Part shown: in pieces, positions 24,173-33,205 of the stretch
Layout of the letters: the number at the start of each line of letters is the position of its first letter
Numbering within the stretch: the stretch's first letter is position 1
From: Moricandia arvensis
Lineage: Eukaryota > Streptophyta > Magnoliopsida > Brassicales > Brassicaceae
Reading direction: 5' to 3'
Assembly (NCBI GenBank): GCA_905132765.1
Contig: CAJHQP010001652.1
Location: forward strand, 25,001 to 89,000
Length of the DNA: 64,000 bases
The notes under the pieces: model-generated
What the model was told of the DNA's origin: nothing
Seen by the model: the letters and a program-made list of their open reading frames with translations, nothing else
Database searches by the model: none
Made by a program: the position numbers and the translations under genes

Positions 24173-25424
24173 AATCCGTCAAATATCTAAGTTCATATCT
24201 TATATTTACTGCAGACTACAGTGGTGAACTTTGTTGAGAAGGATTATGGTGAAATGTTTCCAAAATGGGACTCTGATGCTGAGGACCTTCCCGCGGAGAA
24301 CATAATTAAAGTTATGTTTAATCAGAGACCGTGGAAGTGGACCATGGATTGCTGGGAAGTCACCGGTACTTGGGTCAATACAAAGCCGGTGGTTGTGAGT
24401 CCATCAAAGAAAGCCATAGTTTTGGTAGAAGAAGAGAGTCCAAGACCTCTGAAGAAAGCTCGTAAAGAGACAAAAAAAGAGGCACCTGCAGAGGCACCTT
24501 CAGGGGAGAGTGCAGGGAAGTTTGCAGAGGCTGGTGAAGAGGCTCGTCCAGAGGTTCGCACAGAGGCTCGTCCAGAGGTTACTAGGACTGTGATTGGGAT
24601 GAGCGAAGAGGATCTTCAAAGAAATTTCAAGGACATATTTGATGCCATGAGGGAAGGGTTTGGGACGTGCCTTATGGAGATCAAGCATTTGTCGGAAAGG
24701 GTGGAAGCAGTGGAGAAGAAGGTTGGTATCACCAAACATGTGACAGGGACATCCTCTCAACCCACTACCTCTCAACCTAAAGGCACATCCTCTCAACCTA
24801 AAGGCAGATCCTCTCAACCCACTGCCTCTCCCGGGGTTAGTGAAAGTGTAAACGGGGAGAAGGATAAAACACCTCTGGATGAGAGTGTTAAAGAGGAGAA
24901 GGATAAAACACTTCCTGAAGAGCTAAAGGAGTCAAAGCTAGAGAAGGATAAAACTCTTCTCGATGAGAGTTTTAACGATGAGTCCGCATCTGAGAGCCTT
25001 GTTCTATTGGCCAAAAAAACAAGTTTCACTCCAGCAGAGAAATAGCAGCAGGTTGCTAGATATGAGGACAAGAGAGAAACTGCTTTGGCAGTTGTCCGTC
25101 AAAAGACTAAGCGAAACAGGAAAGTTGCTGCCTCACAGAGATCTCCTTATACTGCAAACACGAAAAAACCTTCTAGAGCCTACAATCCCTTTGCAGCACT
25201 TGACAGGAAGAAGTTGAAGGAGCTCGTCGAATGGTTGCAAACTGATCTGTAAGTGATTGCCTACCTTGCTAATAGCTTCTCCCTATAAAAACTAATTGCT
25301 TTTCGTGTTTGCAGTCATTATAAAACACCTGCAGACAAGAAACCTCGTACAAGTCCGACGTGGTGGTATCACGTCCTTCGGACCCCCCTATCTTGGCTGG
25401 AGGATTGTGTAAGTCGTTTGACAA

Positions 25425-25735
25425 AACTGATTAGTAGATTACTTAGTAAGTCGTCTGGTAAGTCTTCTACATAGTCGACTTACCAGACGACTTACCATAA
25501 GTCGTCTGCGTAGAAGACTACCATAAGTCGTCTGGTAAGTCGACTATGTAGAAGACTTACCAGACGACTTACCAGACGACTTATGGTAGTCTTCTACGCA
25601 GACGACTTATGGTAAGTCGTCTGGTAAGTCGTCTGGTAAGTCGTCTGGTAAGTCGTCTGGTAAGTCGTCTATGAAGACGACTTACCAGACGACTTATGGT
25701 AGTCTTATGGTAAGTCGTCTGGTATCTTATGACTT
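25425..25735. repeat. MULE-B palindromic motif array, intron 4 of the Ulp1 gene
   Basis: This is the densest array: about 310 bp made almost only of GGTAAGTCGTCT and its complement, plus longer variants (GTAGAAGACTTACC, ACATAGTCGACTTACC, CTGCGTAGAAGACTACC) that are mirrored as inverted repeats of about 100 bp. It fills intron 25409-25753 and stops just before the protease exon. Confidence 0.93.
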
Positions 25736-26453
25736 GTATTATTTTATATGCAGCATATGGATGCTTGGATCAATGTTTTGAGGAAGAGGCAAAAGGAGAC
25801 ACCACACCTTTTCAGGAGCGAGAGAATATGCTTCCTTGATCATCTCTTTTCTCAACAATGGAGGTTTAACTACCAGGATTTTAAGAATTCGCAGCCCGAT
25901 GCCTATGGTTTAGGAAGAAGACTTCCTGGTGGGGCGTGGGCTTATTATTCAGGCGAGTTACCATCATTTTGCAGGACGGACAAGGTTTGGGGGACGGATG
26001 TTGATGATATCTATTTGCCAGTGAACCAGAGCGACACTCATTGGATTGCGCTGTGGATATCGATCCCTAAGAGACACATAGTCGTCTGGGACAGCATTCG
26101 TTCACATATCTCCCCTCAAGAACTGGATCTGATAATGGAGCCTTTTCTCCAGATGCTCCCTTATCTGCTTTTTGAGTGCGCATCCGTTTCTCAACGTGAC
26201 CAGTTATCACTGGAGCCATTCACGTATGAGAGACCAACCGATATCCCTCAGGCCAGATCTGGTGATTGTGGCGTGTACACTCTGAGGTACATTGAATGTC
26301 ATGCTCTTGGGATGCCATTTAACCAAAAAGACTTTGCTAAGCCCAACGCGAAGACTATGAGGGATAAGATGGCGATCGATATATTTAAAGAGCTTCCTGA
26401 GCAGCATGCGAAAGAAAACGATGACCTTGTAAAAAACCTTGGAACATATTATG

Positions 26454-26616
26454 TATGATAGATTAGGATATTTGTGTATTTGAACTTGTAATTTATGATA
26501 GATTAGGATTTGTGTGTATTTAAACTTGTAATTTATGATAGATTAGGATTTGTGTGTATTTAAACTTGTAATTTATGATAGATTACGATTTGTGTGTACT
26601 TGAACTTTTAATATAA
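26454..26616 (+). repeat. 40-bp tandem repeat starting at the Ulp1 stop codon
   Basis: About four copies of a 40-bp unit beginning ATGATAGATTAGGATTTGTG follow one another. The first copy overlaps the TGA stop codon of the Ulp1 gene. The middle two copies look identical. Confidence 0.9.
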
Positions 26617-26617
26617 T

Positions 26618-26920
26618 TAGACGACTTAGCATTATATTGAACTTTTATATTGGACGACTTAACATTATATTGGACGACTTAGCATTATATTGGACGACCT
26701 AACAGAATACTGGACGACCTAACTGAATACATAGACTAAACACAAGGTCTTCTGGACGACCTAACTTGAAGGTCTTCTGGACAACCTAACTTGAAGGTCT
26801 TCTGGACGACTAACTTCAAGGTCTTCTGGAGGACTAACCTTCTGGACGACTTACTTGAAGGTCTTCTGGAGGAATAAACTCTGGACGACTTACTTGAAGG
26901 TCTTCTGGACGACCTTCAAG
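26618..26920. repeat. MULE-B tandem motif array between the convergent genes
   Basis: Short tandem units built on GGACGACTTA and GACGACCTAAC, then on GGTCTTCTGGACGACCTAAC, fill the gap between the Ulp1 gene and the transposase stop codon. Here the half-site is mostly in tandem rather than as a palindrome. Confidence 0.9.
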
Positions 26921-29266
26921 TTAGTCGTCTAGTGGTTCCTTACATTGTGGTTTCGTATGACCAGTTTCCTTGCAATTTGAGCATCTATAAACCCTGTGTT
27001 GTTTCCTAGGTTTGCGTCCTTTCATCCTGGATAGCTCCAACCAGGATTGCCATCTTGATTTCTTCTGTCTTCCCCGACCACGTTTTACCTCCGGAGGCAA
27101 GCATGTGCGTTCCTCAACTTGTTGTCCAACACAAGGATATATATTTTCTGAGTATCCTGCAAACAAATAATCCTTTGAGTACACTGGACTTACAAGTGTG
27201 GAGATATGCAAACCAGCATGTATTCCAACAGCTATAGCATGAGAGCAAGGTATTTTCTCCACTGCATAAACACCACAATCACACTTGCCATGTTCCAAAT
27301 CAACCACACAGTCCATTTTGCCACCTTTCACAAAGAATCGCCATCCATCAATTGGTTGAACCCTCATCGTATCCGCTATCTCCGATCGAACAGCAAGCAA
27401 GTATTCAACACCGCGACTATGGTGACTTGGGAGACTCAAAGCATCATCTCTCCTTTTCCAAAACCACTTTCCTAGCTTCTCTCTTATGTACTCCAATAGA
27501 AAATGAATAGGAAATCCTCTAGCTCGCTTCAGTGCGGAATTAATAGATTCTGCGATGTTGCTTGTTTTTATGTTGTACCTGTCCCCCTGAGAATAAACCC
27601 TTGACCATAGGGTGACATCGGCATCCTCCAAATACGTTGCAAGGTCCGGGTTTGCACTCCGTATCTCAGCCATGTACCGGTTAAAATCTGAAACCGTATG
27701 GGCATAAGCAGCACCTTTCACCAAGTACAAGAGATGTTTCCCTTTATAAGTTTTGACAATGTTATCTTGAAGGTGATAATAACATATTCCTCGGGTTGCC
27801 CAGGGAAACACCTTCTCACACGCACTTTTAATGGCTGCATGCCGGTCGGAGACTATCACGAGAGGCTGCTCATCAGATAAACAACTAGCCAATTTTGTGA
27901 AAAACCATTCCCAAGAAGGGTTATCTTCAGCATCTACGATCCCAAAAGCCAATGGAAATATCTGAAAATTCCCATCTTGTGCGGTTGCAACTAACATAGT
28001 ACCTTCATACTTCCCATGTAGGTGAGTCCCATCCACGACAATGACCCTTCTCTGATACTTAAAACCTCTGATAGAAGCTCCAAAAGAGAGAAATAGATAC
28101 TTAAATCTTTTTTTAGAATCAAGTTCTATAGCTATGATAGAACCGGGATTTGCTAAGGAGATTTGCTCGAGATATGATGGTAGACGCGAATACCCATCTT
28201 CTGCTGATCCTCTCACCAATATTTGTGCATATACCAGTGCTCTGTATGAAGTGGTGTAATCAAGCGTCATGCCAAACATGTTCTTCATTGCATCAGTGAT
28301 ATGCTGTGGATTCAACCCATCAATGATTCCAACACGATCAATGAAAAGCCTAGCAACATACTTCGGAGTACAGTGTCTCCGCTGAGCGATTCGGTCTCCC
28401 ACTGAGCATGTATGTGTTTCCACATACTTTGTTACCCAAAACGTGTTTGTTCCATGTTTCACACTCGCTCTCATCTTCCATCCACAACCACTAACCTGAC
28501 AGGTTGCCACAAAGAGAGTTTTCGTTGACTTATATATTCTGAAGGAGAACTTACGCTTAACTGCTGTCAACCGCAGCTCTGAAAGCAGTGCATCCTTGCT
28601 AACAAAACTCTGGTTGACGTAGATACTGTTACCATTCGATCCTTCTCCTTCAATAGCATAAGTCTTTTTGAATTCTTCAAAACACATATCATCATCTTCT
28701 TCCAAATCCTCATCTTTAATCTTTCCATAAACACTGTAATCCTCACCATTCTCGTCCGCTTCAGCAACAATAGAGATATCAACATCCTTCTCCCCAACAT
28801 CCTTCTCCCCATCATCCTCCTCCCCATCATCCTCTTCCCCATTATGATTCTCATCTTCAACCAAATCATTATCATTTTCAAAAAACTCATCAGCTTCATC
28901 ATCTTCATCCTCCTCTTCCCTTTCCTCTGAAACTGTTTCCACCTTGCTATGGCTTGATACACAAAGCCGTACTCCATGCGTTTTGGTTATCTCGAGCAAG
29001 TTTCGAACTTGTCCATCACTTGTAACATGAATAGGAGGAGTGTCTGGAACCTGCATCATTTCAGCTGGTAACAAGTATGTTATCTCCACAGATTCTGTGC
29101 TCATGTCCAGGTTATAATCTTCTTGAACCATTGCAACAAGTTCAGCATGTGTCGAACCTTCACTCAACAAAAATAGTCTCGCTCCTTTGGAATTATCAAC
29201 CACAAAATCCCAATTAGAATCTTCCAAAAACCATTCTCCATACATTGCATGTAACTGACGCAACAT
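26921..29266 (-). CDS. MULE-B MuDR-type transposase, intact 781 residues
   Basis: This is the DDE transposase of element B in a single uninterrupted exon. I start it at the ATG at 29266, which directly follows a splice acceptor (TTTTGCAG on the minus strand); the longer frame upstream would be intronic. Domains in order: a PB1-like N-terminal region (about 1-120), a long acidic stretch, a zinc-binding MuDR domain (about 210-290, CQVSGC and THTCS), and the MULE catalytic core (about 410-590) with VVDGTHLHGKYEG, VSDRHAAI and NIAES for the D, D and E. Then follow a SWIM finger (CDCGVYAVEKIPCSHAIAVG) and a C-terminal CCHC knuckle (CSNCKETGHTKPQC). The last codons (L D D stop) are themselves a copy of the element's CTAGACGACTAA motif. 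No broken residue is seen, so activity is plausible. Confidence 0.94.
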   Translation of the reverse strand: MLRQLHAMYGEWFLEDSNWDFVVDNSKGARLFLLSEGSTHAELVAMVQEDYNLDMSTESVEITYLLPAEMMQVPDTPPIHVTSDGQVRNLLEITKTHGVRLCVSSHSKVETVSEEREEEDEDDEADEFFENDNDLVEDENHNGEEDDGEEDDGEKDVGEKDVDISIVAEADENGEDYSVYGKIKDEDLEEDDDMCFEEFKKTYAIEGEGSNGNSIYVNQSFVSKDALLSELRLTAVKRKFSFRIYKSTKTLFVATCQVSGCGWKMRASVKHGTNTFWVTKYVETHTCSVGDRIAQRRHCTPKYVARLFIDRVGIIDGLNPQHITDAMKNMFGMTLDYTTSYRALVYAQILVRGSAEDGYSRLPSYLEQISLANPGSIIAIELDSKKRFKYLFLSFGASIRGFKYQRRVIVVDGTHLHGKYEGTMLVATAQDGNFQIFPLAFGIVDAEDNPSWEWFFTKLASCLSDEQPLVIVSDRHAAIKSACEKVFPWATRGICYYHLQDNIVKTYKGKHLLYLVKGAAYAHTVSDFNRYMAEIRSANPDLATYLEDADVTLWSRVYSQGDRYNIKTSNIAESINSALKRARGFPIHFLLEYIREKLGKWFWKRRDDALSLPSHHSRGVEYLLAVRSEIADTMRVQPIDGWRFFVKGGKMDCVVDLEHGKCDCGVYAVEKIPCSHAIAVGIHAGLHISTLVSPVYSKDYLFAGYSENIYPCVGQQVEERTCLPPEVKRGRGRQKKSRWQSWLELSRMKGRKPRKQHRVYRCSNCKETGHTKPQCKEPLDD

Positions 29267-29324
29267 CTGCAAAATTTCAAAATAAAACACATTAGTAAAC
29301 ATAGAGAAAATGAAAGTTTACTAA

Positions 29325-30175
29325 ACATTGACGCAGACGACTGACGGTTAAGTCGTCTGGAAGACATAGACGACTTACAAGTAAGTCGTCCAAATAGGTC
29401 ATTTTTGCAATTGACTTTAAAATGGGACGACTTACTAGTAAGTCGTCCAGATTTGTTTGTTAAGAAAAAAATTCTCGACGACTTACTAGTAAGTCGTCCA
29501 GGATAAACGGGTTAGTTTTGCATTTGACCGAGTTGTGTCAGATATTTGACTTTTCCTGGACGACTTACAAGTAAGTCGTCTCTGGGAAATCAAAAATTTC
29601 AATATTTTATTAAAGCTAGACGACTTACCTGTAAGTCTTCTCAGGTTATTTTAAAATTCGAAAATAAAACTTAAATATTTAACTTTTCCCAAACGACTTA
29701 GTCGTCTAGGTAGAGGACTTACTTGAAAGTCGTCCGAGAGAAGCAAGGTTTGACCAGAATCTCGGAAAAAATCTGGACGACTTCGCTTATCCTAGACGAC
29801 TTTCAGGAAGGTCCTCTACCTAGACGACTTCCAAGTAAGTCGTCTGGGAAAAGTTAAATATTTAAGTTTTATTTTCCAATTGCAAAAGTAACCTGAGACG
29901 ACTTACAGGTAAGTCGTCTAGCTTTAATAAAATATTGAAATTTTTGATTTCCCAGAGACGACTTACTTGTAAGTCGTCCAGGAAAAGTCAAATATCTGAC
30001 ACAACTCGGTCAAATGCAAAACTAACCCGTTTATCCTGGACGACTTACTAGTAAGTCGTCTAGAACTTTTTTCTTAACAAACAAATTTGGACGATTTATA
30101 AGTAAGTCGCCCGTGTGCTTAGAAGACTTACCCGTAAGTCTTCTTCAGCCAGACGACTTACGGGTAAGTCTTCGA
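29325..30175. repeat. MULE-B large inverted repeat and palindrome array upstream of the transposase
   Basis: Arm 1 (about 29447-29740) and arm 2 (about 29791-30090) are nearly identical reverse complements about 300 bp long, with a spacer of about 50 bp. Shared words include CAAATGCAAAACTAACCCG, GACACAACTCGGTCAAATGC and TAAAATATTGAAATTTTTGA. Each arm carries four to five GACGACTTAC/GTAAGTCGTC palindromes, and more lie outside (29383-29449, 30090-30175). It lies 5' of the transposase coding exon, in the leader or a 5' intron, so a leader transcript would fold into a long hairpin. Confidence 0.9.
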
Positions 30176-30590
30176 CGCGAACAAATCTGAAAAAAATTTC
30201 AATTTCATACCTTTCACTAGTGAGATGATTTCCTAAGCACAAATAGTCATCTCCAACCACCCAGAACCTCAAACGAAAGTAACCCACGAAGATTAGTATG
30301 CTTGAATGGCTCTACCAAGCCTAAAAAATTTAGAATCAAAAGCTTGAATTTTTTGGATGAATATGGAGACAAAGTTAAAGAGATGTTGTTTTTTGTTCAT
30401 AACATTTAGTGCCAATCAATTTTAGGTAGTGTCAATCAATTTTAGGTGCATTAAGAGCTTCAAATTGGTTGTTCATGGTGGTTGTGGTATTGATGGTAAT
30501 GGCAATGTTGTAAATATTTGAAGATGATGAGGTTGAGAGAGTAAAAATGCCATTTTTAGAAAAAAAAACAAGAAAAAAAACAATGGCATT
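30176..30590. other. Right subterminal region of MULE B
   Basis: Non-coding DNA between the palindrome array and the right terminal repeat. It should include the transposase promoter, but I can name no convincing TATA or start site. Confidence 0.4.
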
Positions 30591-30711
30591 TTCGTAAATA
30601 ATGTGAACATATGGGGTGAATTGGACACAAGAAATGACAAAAAAAGGGAAAGGTTAGTTTTGTGTTTGACTTTGAGTTTTGAGTCAATTTTGCAAAAAGC
30701 CCTTGATTATT

Positions 30712-31118
30712 TGGTACTTTATTTGGTGCATTTAATATCAGTTAACCAATTTAAGTTATACCAAATTCAACCTTCTCTTTATTTTTGTAAAGAACGAAAT
30801 TAAACTCTAGCTATTAGGTTTTTTTTCCTCTTAGTCCGACGATTTTAAGCTAATTAATTCGAACAAAAGGTACAACAATTTTCTAACAGACTTAAAAGTA
30901 TCGAAGAGTGCACTTGGGAACACCATATGTTATGTTGGCAGCGTGAGAAATTAATCACGTGTAGTCTAGATATAAAAGTAGTAGACAGAAAAATTCAAGT
31001 TCGTGGAAATGAATTAATCTATGGGATGAAAAAGTCATCAAACATATGTAGCACAACATTTTGCTTGTCTGTCTGCTAGGTTCGTGATAGCCATTTAAAA
31101 TTGGTACGTGAAAACGAT
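30712..31118. other. Upstream region of the SLG-type gene
   Basis: AT-rich sequence between the MULE-B target duplication and the gene promoter. No other gene is visible. Confidence 0.5.
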
Positions 31119-31128
31119 TATAAATATA
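31119..31128 (+). promoter_or_regulatory. TATA box of the SLG-type gene
   Basis: TATAAATATA lies 48 bp upstream of the ATG at 31176. That spacing suits a short untranslated leader in a plant gene. Confidence 0.65.
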
Positions 31129-31175
31129 CAATGTGAAGGGGGGAGAAGAAAGGAGATAAAAAGGTGGTGAGAGAG

Positions 31176-32492
31176 ATGAAAGGCGTAAGAAAAACCTACG
31201 ACAATTCTTCCACCTTATCCTTCTTGCTCGTCTTTGTTGTCATGATTCTATTTCATCCTGCCCTTTCGATTTATATCAACACTTTGTCGTCTACAGAATC
31301 TCTTACAATCTCAAGCAACAGAACACTTGTATCTCCCGGTAATGTCTTCGAGCTCGGTTTCTTCAGAACCAACACAAGTTCTCGTTGGTATCTCGGGATA
31401 TGGTACAAGAAAGTGTCCGAGAGAACCTATGTATGGGTTGCCAACAGGGATAACCCATTCTCCAACTCCATTGGAACCCTCAAAATCTCAGGCAGTAATC
31501 TTGTCCTCCTAGGTGACTCCAATAAATCTGTTTGGTCGACGAATCTTACTAGAGGAAATGAGAGATCTCCGGTGATGGCAGAGCTTCTCGCCAACGGAAA
31601 CTTCGTGATACGATACTCCAATAACAACGGTGCAAGTGGATTCTTGTGGCAAAGTTTCGATTACCCAACAGATACTTTGCTTCCAGAGATGAAGCTGGGT
31701 TACAACCTCAAAACAGGGATGAACAGGTTCCTTACATCATGGAGAAGTTCAGATGATCCATCAACCGGGGATTTCTCGTACAGGCTCGAAACCCGAAGGC
31801 TTCCTGAGTTTTATCTATTTAAAGACGACTTCCGAGTGCATCGGAGTGGTCCATGGAATGGAATACGATTTAGTGGCATACCAGATGACCAAAAGTTGAG
31901 TTACATGGTTTACAATTTCACAGAGAATAGTGACGAGGTCGCTTATACATTCCGAATGACCAACAACAGCATTTACTCGAGATTGATTGTAAGTTCCTTA
32001 GGGTATATTCAGCGACAGACGTGGGATCCGTCATTAAAGATGTGGAACGTGTTCTGGTCTCTTCCATTGGACCTCAAATGCGATGTGTACAAGGCTTGTG
32101 GGCCTTACTCTTACTGTGACGAGACCACAGCATCGGTTTGTAATTGTATCCAAGGGTTCAAGCCTTTGAATGTGCAGCAATGGGATCTGAGAGACTCGAC
32201 AAGTGGGTGTAAAAGGAGGACGCGGCTTAGCTGCAGAGGAGATGGTTTTACAAGGATGAAGAATATGAAGTTGCCAGAAACTAAAGTGGCGATTGTCGAC
32301 AGGAGTATTGGTTTGAAAGAATGTGAGAAGAGGTGCATTAGCGATTGTAATTGTACGGCGTTTTCAAATGCGGATATCCGGAATGGTGGGACGGGTTGTG
32401 TGACTTGGACCGGAAAGCTTGAAGATATCCGGAATTACTTTGCTGAAGGTCAAGATCTTTATGTCAGAGTGGCTGCTACTGACCTTGTTTAG
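31176..32492 (+). CDS. SLG: S-locus glycoprotein (SLG)-type secreted S-domain protein
   Basis: A single exon of 438 codons. I use the ATG at 31176 (MKGVRKTYDNSS); the frame is open four codons further, but only through a GTG. Order: hydrophobic signal peptide (FLLVFVVMILFHPALS), B-type lectin domain (NTLSSTESLTISSNRTLVSP, then RTYVWVANRDNPFSNSIG and LANGNFVIR), S-locus glycoprotein domain (FLWQSFDYPTDTLLPEMKLG, SGPWNGIRFSGIP, WDPSLKMWNVFWSLP), an EGF/PAN-like cysteine-rich end with all 12 conserved cysteines, and several N-glycosylation sites (NRT, NKS, NLT, NFT, NNS, NCT). It ends at TAG directly after DLV, the point where SRK exon 1 would splice to a transmembrane/kinase part; no kinase follows. 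SLG is a stigma cell-wall glycoprotein encoded at the Brassica S locus and related to the SRK ectodomain. An S-locus-related paralogue is the alternative. Confidence 0.85.
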   Translation: MKGVRKTYDNSSTLSFLLVFVVMILFHPALSIYINTLSSTESLTISSNRTLVSPGNVFELGFFRTNTSSRWYLGIWYKKVSERTYVWVANRDNPFSNSIGTLKISGSNLVLLGDSNKSVWSTNLTRGNERSPVMAELLANGNFVIRYSNNNGASGFLWQSFDYPTDTLLPEMKLGYNLKTGMNRFLTSWRSSDDPSTGDFSYRLETRRLPEFYLFKDDFRVHRSGPWNGIRFSGIPDDQKLSYMVYNFTENSDEVAYTFRMTNNSIYSRLIVSSLGYIQRQTWDPSLKMWNVFWSLPLDLKCDVYKACGPYSYCDETTASVCNCIQGFKPLNVQQWDLRDSTSGCKRRTRLSCRGDGFTRMKNMKLPETKVAIVDRSIGLKECEKRCISDCNCTAFSNADIRNGGTGCVTWTGKLEDIRNYFAEGQDLYVRVAATDLV

Positions 32493-32844
32493 CTCTTTCT
32501 CTTAAAATAAAACAACGGATCCGATTATGTTATCGAGAAATCCGGATATGAGATGTAACTATCTAAATATGTCATCCCTAATTATATATGAAGCAATAGA
32601 GATATACAGATCGTATCCAAATCCATACAAAATATATATATGAAAACATGCCATAAGAAATACAATATACACATAAATTTGACTATAATATTTTGCCGAT
32701 ATCTAGAAAAACTTCTTTGCTTTCTTCGAATTTATTTTTGTATTGAAAAACTCAAATAACAAATTATATAACGAGTATACAAGTGATAAACAAGAATATT
32801 AACTTTTCACTAAAATTAAGACATTTGATAGCCAAATTAAAATA

Positions 32845-33205
32845 GGAATTACTTTGCTGACGGTCAAGATCTTTATGTCAGAGTGGCTGCTGCTGACCTT
32901 GTTTAGCTCTTTCTCTTTAAATAAAACACAGGATCCGATTATGTTATCGAGAATCCCGGATATGAGACGCAACTATCTAAATATGTCGACCCTAAATATA
33001 TAAGCAATAAAGATATACAGAACGTATCCAAATGACCAACTCCTTAAATATATATACTACATTTAATTATAATATTATGCGGACACCTATAAAAACTTCT
33101 TTACTTTCTTACAATTTATTTTTTTATCTTACAAAATCAAATAAAAATACAAGTGATAAGCAAGAATATTTAATGTTTCACTGGATTAAGACATTTTGAT
33201 TACTT
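32845..33205 (+). pseudogene. Tandem copy of the SLG 3' end and flank
   Basis: From GGAATTACTTTGCTGACGGTC this segment repeats 32431-32843: the last codons (VRVAAADLV, TAG), the 3' flank GCTCTTTCTCTTTAAATAAA and the AT-rich tail down to TACAAGTGATAAGCAAGAAT. It differs from the first copy by scattered substitutions and indels. The repeat units are nearly head to tail. Confidence 0.88.

Larger units (their letters stand above)
22962..26458 (+). pseudogene. MULE-B DUF1985 + Ulp1 (C48) protease gene, one premature stop
   Basis: Proposed exons are 22962-22982 (ATG, short), 23161-24010, 24215-25248, 25315-25408 and 25754-26458, with good GT-AG borders. Exon 2 is the DUF1985 domain (VRFSLLEFENLTGLNCEY, then YPWGRVAFKVLM). 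Exon 3 is charged linker. Exon 5 is a complete C48 domain with all catalytic elements in place: THW for His, VVWDS for Asp, QARSGDCG for the Gln and Cys. Two defects: the first short exon joins exon 2 out of frame unless one A is added to a 7-A run at 23165-23171 (alternatively translation starts at ATG 23171), and a TAG at 25043-25045 interrupts an otherwise open frame (PAEK stop QQVARYEDK). The protease domain is intact but downstream of that stop. The likely ancestral role is removal of SUMO-like modifiers. Confidence 0.9.
21785..30702. mobile_element. Complete Ulp1-carrying Mutator-like element B (8918 bp)
   Basis: TTGATTATT flanks the element on both sides (21776-21784 and 30703-30711), a perfect 9-bp target duplication. 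The termini are imperfect inverted repeats. Left: GGGTTTTTTGCCAAAACTGA; right (reverse complement): GGGCTTTTTGCAAAATTGAC. The similarity continues for about 55 bp. The gene layout is the same as element A: a plus-strand DUF1985/Ulp1 gene (22962-26458) converging on a minus-strand transposase gene (26921-29266). The sequences are clearly different from element A, so these are two families and not a duplication. The transposase frame is intact, so this copy may be autonomous. It lies 473 bp upstream of the SLG-type start codon. Confidence 0.96.

Noticed and set aside
25425..25735. CRISPR-like regular repeats of GTCGTCTGGTAAG
   Set aside because: The units are palindromic, lack unique spacers of constant size, lie in an intron of a plant transposon gene, and no cas-like gene exists. 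It is a plant MULE motif array.
28567..28977. Met/Lys-rich 136-codon minus-strand frame
   Set aside because: It is an alternative-frame shadow of the acidic stretch of the MULE-B transposase.
29267..29302. Longer N-terminus of the MULE-B transposase from 29302
   Set aside because: These codons lie before a good splice acceptor (TTTTGCAG) and encode an intron-like AT-rich string. The ATG directly after the acceptor is preferred.
31164..31175. Upstream start of the SLG-type protein at 31164
   Set aside because: That codon is GTG. The first in-frame ATG is 31176, which directly precedes the expected MKGVR start of the signal peptide.
32493..33205. SRK-type transmembrane and kinase exons after the S domain
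   Set aside because: The frame ends at TAG immediately after DLV, no kinase motifs follow, and the downstream copy repeats only the same 3' end.
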